Source: an uncultured Lachnospiraceae bacterium (GTDB lineage Bacteria; Bacillota; Clostridia; Lachnospirales; Lachnospiraceae). Taken from it: a DNA stretch of 64,000 nucleotides. This document shows positions 1-7,554 of this stretch, piece by piece (positions within the stretch are counted from its first letter, which is position 1; the number at the start of each line of letters is the position of its first letter). Where the stretch lies: NCBI GenBank assembly GCA_910576535.1, contig CAJTKK010000012.1, positions 1-64,000 on the forward strand. The letters are read 5' to 3'. The translations under genes were made by a program, and so were the position numbers. The notes below the pieces were generated by a model. That model saw only the letters and a list, made by a program, of their open reading frames with translations, made no database searches and was not told the origin of the DNA.

Positions 1-101
1 TCTGAATTTCCTCTCGGATTTTCAGGGCTGCATTGCTGTTCATTTGCCAAGGTTCCTGTCCTGCCGCCGGCCTGCTGTTTATTTCGCCGGCAACGAAATT
101 G
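1..101 (-). other. 5' leader transcribed out of the left edge, possibly of an rRNA operon
   Basis: This stretch lies directly downstream of the strong minus-strand promoter at 102-130 and holds no reading frame. Read on the minus strand it contains ACCTTGGCAAATGAACAG at about 41-58. That resembles the ACCTTGNNAANNGAACAG motif I associate with rRNA operon flanks in clostridia. No 16S sequence is visible because the window ends here. The rRNA assignment is inference from promoter strength, lack of coding and this motif; another stable RNA or a long-leader gene is possible. Confidence 0.4.
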
Positions 102-130
102 AGTATAGCACCAATAAATAAACTTGTCAA
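102..130 (-). promoter_or_regulatory. Near-consensus sigma-A promoter pointing left
   Basis: On the minus strand the -35 is TTGACA (125-130) and the -10 is TATACT (102-107), with a spacer of exactly 17 bases. This is among the best promoter matches in the window. It fires away from the lipoprotein gene at 198-938 and out of the window. Confidence 0.8.
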
Positions 131-197
131 CCATAAATCTAACTTTTTTTTACATTTTTTTTAATTATCTCATCCGCAGCCGGTTTCCGCACAAATT

Positions 198-938
198 TTA
201 GTTTAACGTAAGCCGCCCTTCCTCAGAATCATTTCTCATTAATAAAGAAATTGTTTCGACAGAACCTGCCTCTTCTTCCGGAATCTCACAGACCAAAACA
301 AGATTTTCCGAAGAACCTGCCGGAACTGTGCCTATATAGGATGCTAAATCATTCATGAGCATCGTTGTCAAAGCATATTTAGGACTGGCATTGTTAATAG
401 ATACCCTGAACTTAGATTCTTTGGAAACCATGTCAATGTTCAAATCTTGCCCGCCAATATTAGCCACGTCAAAATTCATGACCAAAAGCTTACAGCCAGT
501 GGATGCTTTCATCGCAAAAAACAGATCATCTCCGCCTGCATCCGGATAAGAATCCTTTATTTCATATCCCAGATAAGAAATAGCTGCCCCGTCAATATGA
601 TAAAATTCTTCAATTGTCCTCTCAACCTCTGCTTCCTCTTCTTCAGAAACATCTACCGTCTCCGTTTCCTCCGTATTCTCAGGAACAGTTTCTTCCTCTT
701 TTTCTTCAACCGCTGCCGGAACCTCTTCCGATACCTGCTGCGTTTCTTCTTCCGCTTCTTTTTCCTCCACCAGCCTGCCGTGATGGTTCACATCATATTT
801 AAGCAGTAAACCAGCGGCATACTCCACAATCTGGGAATTCTGTTCTTCGGTCAGTTCCACCCCCTTAATGCCGCATGCCGTCACCGGCAATGCCGCTGCC
901 ATAATACATATCATTCCTAACTTGTTCCACTTTTTCAT
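198..938 (-). CDS. Putative lipoprotein with acidic linker
   Basis: I do not recognise a specific function. The protein is about 246 residues. It starts with a positively charged stretch and a hydrophobic segment ending in a lipobox (LPVTAC), so it is probably a signal peptidase II lipoprotein anchored outside the membrane. Residues of about 55-110 are very rich in Glu, a likely flexible linker. The last 130 residues look like a compact beta-rich domain of the kind found in secreted DUF4352/DUF5067-type Firmicute proteins; that family assignment is tentative. Three Met codons stand in a row, and the third has the best spacing to GGGAG, so I used it. The gene follows the histidine kinase on the same strand after about 120 bases with its own possible promoter, so it may be a target or sensor partner of that system. 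Confidence 0.7.
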   Translation of the reverse strand: MKKWNKLGMICIMAAALPVTACGIKGVELTEEQNSQIVEYAAGLLLKYDVNHHGRLVEEKEAEEETQQVSEEVPAAVEEKEEETVPENTEETETVDVSEEEEAEVERTIEEFYHIDGAAISYLGYEIKDSYPDAGGDDLFFAMKASTGCKLLVMNFDVANIGGQDLNIDMVSKESKFRVSINNASPKYALTTMLMNDLASYIGTVPAGSSENLVLVCEIPEEEAGSVETISLLMRNDSEEGRLTLN

Positions 939-1019
939 CATCATACTCCCATTTCTACCGGCATAAGAACTCCTTCCCGTCTGCCGCCCTCAATCCTATC
1001 AATTATCTTACGCTTTCTC

Positions 1020-1048
1020 ATTATACACTAGATTGCCATTCCTGAAAA
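1020..1048 (-). promoter_or_regulatory. Possible promoter of the lipoprotein gene
   Basis: The minus strand shows TTTTCA (1043-1048), a 17-base spacer and TATAAT (1020-1025), about 80 bases before the lipoprotein start. The -35 is weak and the -10 is perfect. Confidence 0.45.
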
Positions 1049-1060
1049 GAGAAAGCTGCA

Positions 1061-2536
1061 TTAATTTGTTTCCAGCTCAAACCAGAAGGCAACCCCATTA
1101 TCATAGTTCGTTACCCCATAAGCCTGGTTCATGGATTCCATAATAGCTTTTACAATGGAAAGCCCGATCCCGCTTCCCCCATATTCACGCGTTCTGGCTT
1201 TATCCACTTTATAGAATTTCTCCCATAAATGGGAAAGACTTTCTTCCGGAACCGGGTCGCCAGTATTAAACACGGAAACTCTCACAGCTTTGCCCGCCCA
1301 GGTCAGCTTCACATCTATAATTTTGTCCCCGGAAGCATGATGAATGGCATTGCTGAAATAATTGCCGAACACTTCTTCCACCTTAAACTCATCCGCCCAT
1401 ACATAAACCGCTGTTGGCGCATTTTCAAAACGCACCCTGATATCTTTTTGTTTTGTCAGGATATCCACCGATTGGATATAGTTCCTAATCAATGCCACAA
1501 TGTCAAAACGTTCCATAGAAACAATATCATTTCCAAACTCAAGCTGATTTAAAGTCAGCAGCTTCTTGACCATATTATTCATTTTGGAAGCTTCGTCAAT
1601 GATGACATCGCAGTAAAATTCCCTGCTCTCCGCATCATCATTGATTCCTTCTTTTAGCCCTTCCGCATAACCTTGAATTAATGCAATGGGTGTTTTCAGT
1701 TCGTGGGAAACGCTGGATAAAAATTCCTTTCTCATTTCATCAATTTCATTTTTATATTCAATATCCTTCTGCAGTTCATTATTTGCCGTCTTTAATTCAG
1801 ATATAGTAGTTTCCAGCGTATTGGAAAGCTCATTGATATGATTTCCCAGCAAGGCAATTTCCGTTTTGCTGTTCCCGCAGTACTTCGCGTCAAAATCCAG
1901 CCTGGCCATACGTTCTGAGATTTCTGTCAATTCAAGGATCGGCTCTGTCACTTTCCTGGATACGCTGACAATTATAATGCCGCTAATCACCACCGCCGCA
2001 ATCCCGATATAGGCTAACAGCCGGTTTGCAATTGCCACACTGTCCCGGATACCTTCTAAAGCGGTCCGGAACAAAAAAATATTTCCGTTGTCGAAAACAC
2101 CCCATATTTCAATGTATTCCGTCAGCGTCCTCGAATCCGTAATCCTTTGTACCGTATAATTTTCCTGTTCCTCTAAAATGATATTCCCCAATTCATCTTC
2201 AAAATCATTAAAAAAATTATCCCATAGCCTTTTGCTCATTATTTCCTGGTCATTCCTTGAAGTTATCAGCATCCGGGAATCCGTATCCAGCACGATCAGG
2301 CTGATATTATCTGTTTCAATAATTTTCTGGAGCTGTATATCAAACTCTTCCGTCATTACGTTTCCGGCACTGAACGCACGGTTTACGGCCGAATAAGCAT
2401 TTTTCAGCGCCTTTGTTTTATTATCCATATATACTTCGCCGAGGAATGTGCTGTTGATAAACCAGCATGACAGGATAGTGGCAGACATCAGCCCTATAAA
2501 TATCATTGCAAATTGCTTTTCTATTGAATATTTCAT
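1061..2536 (-). CDS. Membrane sensor histidine kinase
   Basis: This is the sensor half of a two-component system, 491 residues. A first membrane helix at about 10-30 and a second at about 170-192 frame an extracellular sensor region of roughly 140 residues. A HAMP domain follows at about 193-245. The HisKA helix carries SSVSHELKTP with the phospho-acceptor His at 278. The ATP-binding domain has an N box (EVFGNYFSNAIHHA, near 390) and a G box (YGGSGIGLSIVKA, near 457). It lies 24 bases downstream of the response regulator gene, so the two are surely co-transcribed. The ligand cannot be told from sequence. The kinase core resembles the VanS/PhoR type common in clostridia. Confidence 0.93.
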   Translation of the reverse strand: MKYSIEKQFAMIFIGLMSATILSCWFINSTFLGEVYMDNKTKALKNAYSAVNRAFSAGNVMTEEFDIQLQKIIETDNISLIVLDTDSRMLITSRNDQEIMSKRLWDNFFNDFEDELGNIILEEQENYTVQRITDSRTLTEYIEIWGVFDNGNIFLFRTALEGIRDSVAIANRLLAYIGIAAVVISGIIIVSVSRKVTEPILELTEISERMARLDFDAKYCGNSKTEIALLGNHINELSNTLETTISELKTANNELQKDIEYKNEIDEMRKEFLSSVSHELKTPIALIQGYAEGLKEGINDDAESREFYCDVIIDEASKMNNMVKKLLTLNQLEFGNDIVSMERFDIVALIRNYIQSVDILTKQKDIRVRFENAPTAVYVWADEFKVEEVFGNYFSNAIHHASGDKIIDVKLTWAGKAVRVSVFNTGDPVPEESLSHLWEKFYKVDKARTREYGGSGIGLSIVKAIMESMNQAYGVTNYDNGVAFWFELETN

Positions 2537-2560
2537 TTCAGATCCTTATCATTCATACTG

Positions 2561-3238
2561 CTACTGTGCTTCGAACTTATACCCCATGCCCCAAACTGTT
2601 TTTATCAGTTCCCCTTTCTCTCCCATCTTGCTCCTGAGTTTCTTCACATGGGTATCTATTGTCCTGGCATCCCCAAAATAGTCATAATTCCACACACTGT
2701 TTAATATTTTTTCCCGGGAAAGCGCAAGCCCTTTATTCTCCATAAAATATGCCAAAAGTTCAAATTCTTTATAACTTAAATCTATCTGTTTCCCATCAAT
2801 TGATACGATATGAGCCGCCTTATTCATCTGAATCCCGCCGGCTTGTATCACTTCATCCGCATTCACCTGATTCGTCCGGCGCAAAATCGCCTCTACCCTC
2901 GCCACCAATATTTTGGGGCTGAAAGGTTTGGAAATATATTCGTCCACTCCTAACTGGAACCCCTGCAGTTCGTCCCTTTCATCACCTTTGGCCGTCAGCA
3001 TGATAATCGGCACTTTGGAATATGCCCGTATTTCCCTGCAGACCTCCCATCCGTCTACTTTTGGCATCATCACATCAAGAATCACCAGCGCAATATCTTT
3101 CTGTCCAAAAAAAATATCCAATGCCACGCTGCCATCCTCTGCTTCCACAACCTCATAATTGTTCTTGACAAGAAAATCCTTTACCAGCTTTCTCATCCTG
3201 CTTTCATCATCTACCACTAAAATTTTCAGCCTATCCAT
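2561..3238 (-). CDS. OmpR/PhoB-family response regulator
   Basis: This is the partner regulator of the adjacent kinase, 225 residues. The receiver domain (1-120) has the acidic pair DD at 10-11, the phosphorylation site Asp55 in VILDVMMPK and the conserved Lys in the SKPFSPKIL loop. The C-terminal half is a winged-helix DNA-binding domain, with LSYKEFELLAYFMEN, then a recognition-helix region and the typical RTIDTHVKKLRSKM and VWGMGYKFE motifs. It is the first gene of the pair and has an AAGGAG ribosome binding site. Targets are unknown; autoregulation is usual in this family but I found no clear direct-repeat operator upstream. Confidence 0.95.
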   Translation of the reverse strand: MDRLKILVVDDESRMRKLVKDFLVKNNYEVVEAEDGSVALDIFFGQKDIALVILDVMMPKVDGWEVCREIRAYSKVPIIMLTAKGDERDELQGFQLGVDEYISKPFSPKILVARVEAILRRTNQVNADEVIQAGGIQMNKAAHIVSIDGKQIDLSYKEFELLAYFMENKGLALSREKILNSVWNYDYFGDARTIDTHVKKLRSKMGEKGELIKTVWGMGYKFEAQ

Positions 3239-3343
3239 AATATCAAAAACTCCTTCTTACAGCGCTTATTCCACGATATTATCCAAGCATCTATTTCTAA
3301 TTGGTTTTTAGTATAACCTCAAATTATGTTAAAATTGTGAAAA

Positions 3344-3898
3344 TCATTTGTCTATCATAAGATTCCTTTCCTTTTCGCGGACTGCATTCTCCCTCTCCGA
3401 TAATTCCTGTTCCCACTGGGCATATTTATTCACAAGATTATTCTCATAATTCAATATATTAGGATGATCGCTTTGATAAGCAATGTAAAACATGGCTGCA
3501 ATCACCGCAGTAAGGATCACATTAACGACCACGGACGTAACAAATTTCTTCTTTGTATTATCCTTCGCTTTTTCAGGAATCCTTGGGGAAGGTATTTTGA
3601 TATCATCGCCTACTCTATGAGCAAACACTGTGTATAAAGCCACTGGAGGCACTTCTTCTTTCAGGTCATTGCGTTCATTCAGTTCCTTTTGAAGCGTCTT
3701 TAAATATTCCCATCCAACAGGTGTATTAAAAATACGGCTTTCCACTGCCTTCTTATATATAAGCAGCATATTTTCCGTTTTTCCGTAATCCATATGCTCT
3801 TCTAAATAGTCAATCTTATTTTCTTCCTGTCTGGCAATTTCCGCATCTTCTGCCGTGCCAAAACAATATCCTTTTACAATATTATTATTTTCATTCAT
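3344..3898 (-). CDS. Single-pass membrane protein of unknown function
   Basis: I do not recognise this 184-residue protein. Residues 1-117 are soluble and helix-rich with many charged residues. One clear transmembrane helix lies at about 118-141, preceded by a Lys-rich stop (TKKKF). A short charged C-terminal coiled-coil-like stretch (about 155-183) follows. There is no signal peptide, so the N-terminal part is probably cytoplasmic. A GAAGGAAG ribosome binding site precedes the start. It stands alone between the tmRNA and the two-component system. It looks like a lineage-specific Lachnospiraceae gene, but that is impression, not a search result. Confidence 0.65.
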   Translation of the reverse strand: MNENNNIVKGYCFGTAEDAEIARQEENKIDYLEEHMDYGKTENMLLIYKKAVESRIFNTPVGWEYLKTLQKELNERNDLKEEVPPVALYTVFAHRVGDDIKIPSPRIPEKAKDNTKKKFVTSVVVNVILTAVIAAMFYIAYQSDHPNILNYENNLVNKYAQWEQELSERENAVREKERNLMIDK

Positions 3899-3929
3899 CT
3901 TCCTTCATCTTCCCTCATTTCCCTAATAG

Positions 3930-3956
3930 AAAAGGGAAGTATCGACTTCCCCTTTT
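3930..3956 (-). terminator. Probable terminator downstream of tmRNA
   Basis: An inverted repeat (AAAAGGGAAGT and ACTTCCCCTTTT, one bulged base, four-base loop) lies about 75 bases past the tmRNA 3' end and ends in a T-run on the minus strand. It also overlaps the start region of the 3344-3898 gene, so it may work as a leaky terminator. Confidence 0.55.
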
Positions 3957-4031
3957 GCAGCAAAGTTGCCGCAGCTTTTTTTTACATTTTAAGGCATCTC
4001 CGTTTCGTGGCTTCCTCCTTACCACAAATAA

Positions 4032-4368
4032 TGGAATAGGCGGGAGTCGAACCCGCGTCCAAAGACCCATTCCCTGTCCTTCTACTATCATAGTCAATTA
4101 TATTTCATTCCCTCCTGCACCGGGAAATTGACACCCCTGTACATTCAGTAGCTTCATTTTACGCCCATAAGCTCAAAGCTTTGCCTATGTCGTTTCCTAC
4201 ATAGTCGATGCCCGGTTCCTGGTGTGTAGGTGCATCAGGGCGGACAGCTGCCCTTAGGCAGCGTATGCTAAATTGTCTTCAGCGTTTATATTTAGATTTG
4301 CGATTTGACGCATCGCCTGCGGATAGCTTCTCCAGCTGCAAAGCCCCTGTCGAAACCTTTACTATCCC
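4032..4368 (-). ncRNA. ssrA: Transfer-messenger RNA (tmRNA)
   Basis: tmRNA rescues stalled ribosomes together with SmpB, which is encoded just upstream. The 5' end GGGATAG (4362-4368) pairs with CTATTCC near the 3' end to form the tRNA-like acceptor stem, and a T arm GCGGG-TTCGACT-CCCGC lies at the 3' end. The CCA tail is not encoded: the discriminator A is at 4032 and TTA follows. The tag frame reads ANLNINAEDNLAYAA and ends in TAA (4254-4256), so the degradation tag ends in the usual hydrophobic AYAA-type tail. It is one-piece, about 337 bases. The order tmRNA, smpB, rnr, secG is common in Firmicutes. Confidence 0.96.
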
Positions 4369-4415
4369 TTATTTTCATTTCTTATAACCGCCAGGATTTC
4401 CCCTAGCGTGTTATT

Positions 4416-4444
4416 ATTATATAATATATTTTTATAAAATTCAA
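4416..4444 (-). promoter_or_regulatory. tmRNA promoter
   Basis: The minus strand has TTGAAT (4439-4444), a 17-base AT-rich spacer and TATAAT (4416-4421), about 40 bases before the mature tmRNA 5' end. This predicts a short 5' precursor that would be trimmed, as expected for tmRNA. The -35 lies only a few bases after the smpB stop codon. Confidence 0.75.
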
Positions 4445-4448
4445 TTCA

Positions 4449-4913
4449 TTATCCTCTCATTTTTATTTTCAGTTCTTTTTCCGCCTCCCTTCTTTGATCC
4501 TTTTTCGCAATATCCTGCCGCTTGTCATATAATTTTTTCCCTTTTGCCAACCCGATTTCCACTTTGGCCTTTCCATCCCTAAAATAAACCTGCAAAGGGA
4601 CAAGGGTATACCCTTTCTCTGCAATCTTGCCCATCAGTTTATTAATTTCTTTCCGGTGCAGCAACAGTTTTTTTACGCGCAAAGGGTCTTTATTGAAAAT
4701 ATTCCCTTTTTCATAAGGGCTGACATGCATCCCATAAGCAAAGATTTCCCCATTCTCTATACGGATAAACGATTCCTTAATGCTGCATTTCCCCAAACGC
4801 ATGGATTTTACTTCCGTACCATGGAGCACAATTCCTGCTTCATACTTTTCTTCTACAAAATAATCATGATATGCTTTTTTATTGTTGGCAACCAGCTTCA
4901 TTTGCTCACTCAT
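4449..4913 (-). CDS. smpB: SsrA-binding protein SmpB
   Basis: SmpB binds the tRNA-like part of tmRNA and brings it to stalled ribosomes. The 154-residue protein has the family hallmarks: NNKKAYHDYF at the N terminus, GTEVKS near residue 35, and the basic C-terminal tail with KKLYDKRQDIAKKD. The longer open frame adds six residues, but the Met before SEQMKL has GGAGG nine bases upstream and gives the expected length, so I chose it. The gene overlaps the rnr stop by eight bases, which suggests translational coupling, and it directly precedes its RNA partner ssrA. Confidence 0.97.
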   Translation of the reverse strand: MSEQMKLVANNKKAYHDYFVEEKYEAGIVLHGTEVKSMRLGKCSIKESFIRIENGEIFAYGMHVSPYEKGNIFNKDPLRVKKLLLHRKEINKLMGKIAEKGYTLVPLQVYFRDGKAKVEIGLAKGKKLYDKRQDIAKKDQRREAEKELKIKMRG

Positions 4914-7038
4914 CAAAATCATCCTCCACAAAATCTACCGTTCTGGCAAACCGGTCCGTCCGTTCCACAATAATAGAAATCTTCTGCCCTAATTTATATT
5001 TTTTCCCGGTATTCCTTCCAACCATTTCATAATTTGCTTCATCATAGCAAAAATAATCCCCGTTCAAGGCAGATACATGAATCAGCCCTTCCACTGTATT
5101 AGGCAGTTCCACATAGATCCCCCAGCCCGTAATTCCTGAGATCACGCCTTCATAATGCTCCCCGATATGCCCTTCCATATATTCGACTTTTTTTAGCTTA
5201 TCCGTTTCCCGTTCCGCTTCCTCTGCCCTCCGTTCCATTTTGGATGACCTGTCCGCTACTTGGGGCAGGACCGCTTCATAATGCTGAATGCGGTTTTCCT
5301 TCAGGCGTCCCCTTAAATGCTCTTTAATTATCCTGTGAATCTGCAGATCAGGGTATCTGCGGATTGGGGAGGTGAAATGACAGTAATACCCGCACGCCAG
5401 GCCAAAATGACCGGTACATTCTACCGAATACTTTGCCTGCTTCATACTGCGCAGAGCCAGCCGGCTGATCAGCGCTTCTTCAGGCGTTCCCTCCACCTTA
5501 CCCAAAAGCTTTTGGATTTCTTTCGGATGCACTTCCTCTTTGGCTGTTTTCATGCCATAGCCGAAATTGCTGATAAATATCCCAAGCTGATTAATTTTCT
5601 CCGGATCCGGGTTGTCATGGGTGCGGTAAACAAACGGCATATCCATCCAGTAAAAATGTTCTGCCACCGTTTCGTTCGCCAATAACATAAAATCTTCAAT
5701 CAGCTTAGTAGCCGTGTTTCTGTCGTACGGCTTGATATCAACCGGTTTTCCCTCCCCGTCCAATATGATTTTTGTTTCCGGGAAATCAAAATCTATCGAT
5801 CCTCTTTTCTTTCTTTTTGCCCTAAGTATGCCGGATAAAACTCCCATTTCCTCAAACATAGGAATAAAAGTTTCGTATTTTTTCCTTTCCTGTTCATCTT
5901 TATCTTCTAAAATCTTTTTTACGCTGGTATAAGTCATGCGGCGGTCTACACGGATCACTGACTCCACAATCCGATAGTCCGTTACTTCGCCATTTGCATT
6001 TATTTTCATCAGACAGCTCAATGCCAGCCGGTCTTCCCCTTCATTCAAGGAACAAATACCATTAGACAGCCTATGGGGGAGCATGGGGATCACCCTGTCC
6101 ACCAGATAGACGCTAGTGCCGCGTTTTAACGCCTCCCTGTCCAATGCGGAATTCTCCTGCACATAATTCGACACATCTGCAATATGGACGCCAAGAAGAT
6201 AATGGTCCCCTTCTTTTACAAGGCTTACCGCATCATCCAAATCTTTCGCATCTTCCCCGTCAATGGTCACCATTAAAAGATCCCTTAAATCTTCCCGGCC
6301 TTGCCTGTCCGCCTCAGACACTTCCGAAGCTGCCCTTGCCGCCTGGTTTAAAACTTTTTCTTCAAATTCCATAGGAATATCAAAGCTTTTTACAATAGAA
6401 AGGATATCTACGCCAGGGTCATTGATATGCCCAAGTATCTCAACTACTTTTCCCTCCGGTTTTTTCTTTTCCTTCCCATAGCTTGTCAGCTCTACTACTA
6501 CTTTATGCCCGTCAACGGCGCCTTTAGACCGCTCAGCAGGAATAAAAACATCTGTTGCCAGCTTTGTGTTGTCAGGCACAACAAAACCATAATTGTTCCC
6601 TTTTTGAAAAGTCCCTACCACTTGTGTTATACCCCGGTCCAGGATCCGCACAATCTCCGCTTCCTGCCGTTTCCCTGACTGCTCCGGCAAAAGCCTCACT
6701 TGGACAGTGTCATTATGGAAAGCCCCGTTTACCCGGTCTTCAGGAATAAATAGATCGTTCTCCATCCCCTCTATCTCCACAAACCCAAAGCCTCTTGCAT
6801 TACTGATAAAGATTCCCTTTAAAAGATCTTTGCCCGGTTTTACGTATTTTCCCTTTTCTGTCATGCCAATCCGGCCTTCCCGCAAAAGTTCATCCAGCAG
6901 TTTATGGAATTCTTCCCGGTCCTCTTTTGCTACCTGCATAAACGCTGCCATTTCCTTTTCTTTCATAGGAACATAAATTTGATCCTGTATCAGTTCACAT
7001 ATTATTTTTTTTCTTTTTTCTTGTAATTGTTTATCCAT
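4906..7038 (-). CDS. rnr: Ribonuclease R (RNB-family 3'-5' exoribonuclease)
   Basis: RNase R degrades structured RNA from the 3' end and helps remove messages handled by tmRNA. The 710-residue protein has an N-terminal winged helix (1-70), cold-shock domains (about 75-200), the RNB catalytic domain with the metal-binding GEDAKDLDD at 261-269, and a C-terminal S1 domain (about 625-705, HYEGVISGITGWGIYVEL). Length is typical. GAGGG stands a few bases before the ATG. The next gene, smpB, overlaps its end. The match with SmpB and tmRNA is functionally expected, since RNase R is recruited to trans-translating ribosomes. Confidence 0.97.
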   Translation of the reverse strand: MDKQLQEKRKKIICELIQDQIYVPMKEKEMAAFMQVAKEDREEFHKLLDELLREGRIGMTEKGKYVKPGKDLLKGIFISNARGFGFVEIEGMENDLFIPEDRVNGAFHNDTVQVRLLPEQSGKRQEAEIVRILDRGITQVVGTFQKGNNYGFVVPDNTKLATDVFIPAERSKGAVDGHKVVVELTSYGKEKKKPEGKVVEILGHINDPGVDILSIVKSFDIPMEFEEKVLNQAARAASEVSEADRQGREDLRDLLMVTIDGEDAKDLDDAVSLVKEGDHYLLGVHIADVSNYVQENSALDREALKRGTSVYLVDRVIPMLPHRLSNGICSLNEGEDRLALSCLMKINANGEVTDYRIVESVIRVDRRMTYTSVKKILEDKDEQERKKYETFIPMFEEMGVLSGILRAKRKKRGSIDFDFPETKIILDGEGKPVDIKPYDRNTATKLIEDFMLLANETVAEHFYWMDMPFVYRTHDNPDPEKINQLGIFISNFGYGMKTAKEEVHPKEIQKLLGKVEGTPEEALISRLALRSMKQAKYSVECTGHFGLACGYYCHFTSPIRRYPDLQIHRIIKEHLRGRLKENRIQHYEAVLPQVADRSSKMERRAEEAERETDKLKKVEYMEGHIGEHYEGVISGITGWGIYVELPNTVEGLIHVSALNGDYFCYDEANYEMVGRNTGKKYKLGQKISIIVERTDRFARTVDFVEDDFDE

Positions 7039-7126
7039 TTTCCCTCTGATTCCCTAACGATAAAAAACATCTGCGCATCATTGCCTTTCCCATACCCAAA
7101 GCCCGGAAGGCTTTTTAGATTATGGG

Positions 7127-7161
7127 AAAAACAAAAACGCCCTTGATCCCTGCAAGAGCGC
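7127..7161 (-). terminator. Intrinsic terminator between secG and rnr
   Basis: On the minus strand a nine-base-pair stem (GCGCTCTTG with CAAGGGCGT, two G-U pairs, seven-base loop) is followed by TTTTTGTTTTT. It starts about 15 bases after the secG stop, so secG ends its own transcript, with possible read-through into rnr. Confidence 0.75.
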
Positions 7162-7174
7162 TTTCGTATTTTCC

Positions 7175-7414
7175 TTAAAATACATTTAGATTTAAGATGA
7201 CTGCTAATACAATGAAGCCGACTGCCAAATACTTCGTGATTTTCACCAAAGCGCCCTCCATGGAACGTCCTTTGTTCTTCCCCCAGTATGTCTCCGCCGC
7301 GCCGCTGATTGCACCTAAACCCGCCGATTTTCCTTCCTGCATTAATACTAATATAACCAACGCTATACAAATTATGATAAAGACTATTAGTAATACTGTT
7401 CTCAAAGCCTGCAT
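7175..7414 (-). CDS. secG: Preprotein translocase subunit SecG
   Basis: SecG is the small accessory subunit of the SecYEG channel in the cytoplasmic membrane. The 79-residue protein shows two transmembrane helices (about 4-24 and 55-77) joined by a conserved loop containing LMQEGKSAGLGAISGAAETYWGKNK. I chose the Met before QALRT because AGGAGG lies seven bases upstream; the longer frame is unlikely. It sits between eno and rnr, an arrangement often seen in Firmicutes. Confidence 0.95.
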   Translation of the reverse strand: MQALRTVLLIVFIIICIALVILVLMQEGKSAGLGAISGAAETYWGKNKGRSMEGALVKITKYLAVGFIVLAVILNLNVF

Positions 7415-7554
7415 TTCTACACCTCCTAGTACACGCGAATTTAAGTCTAGCATAATTACGGGAAGTTTTCAAGTGTTTTGGGGAATTTTTCTAATAAGCT
7501 TTTCCTGCCTGCAGTCCTTTTAACGCCCGGGCCTTATATAAGGTACGTTCCATC

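Noticed and set aside
3915..4097. 60-codon frame on the minus strand
   Set aside because: It lies inside the 3' part of tmRNA and its terminator; the RNA explains the sequence.
7097..7117. AAAGCC-GGCTTT hairpin upstream of rnr
   Set aside because: On the minus strand, which carries the genes here, no T-run follows in the right place; the plus strand has no gene to end. Left as a minor structure.
7002..7472. 156-codon minus-strand frame over secG
   Set aside because: It overlaps secG and the secG terminator in another frame, has no ribosome binding site and no family-like features.
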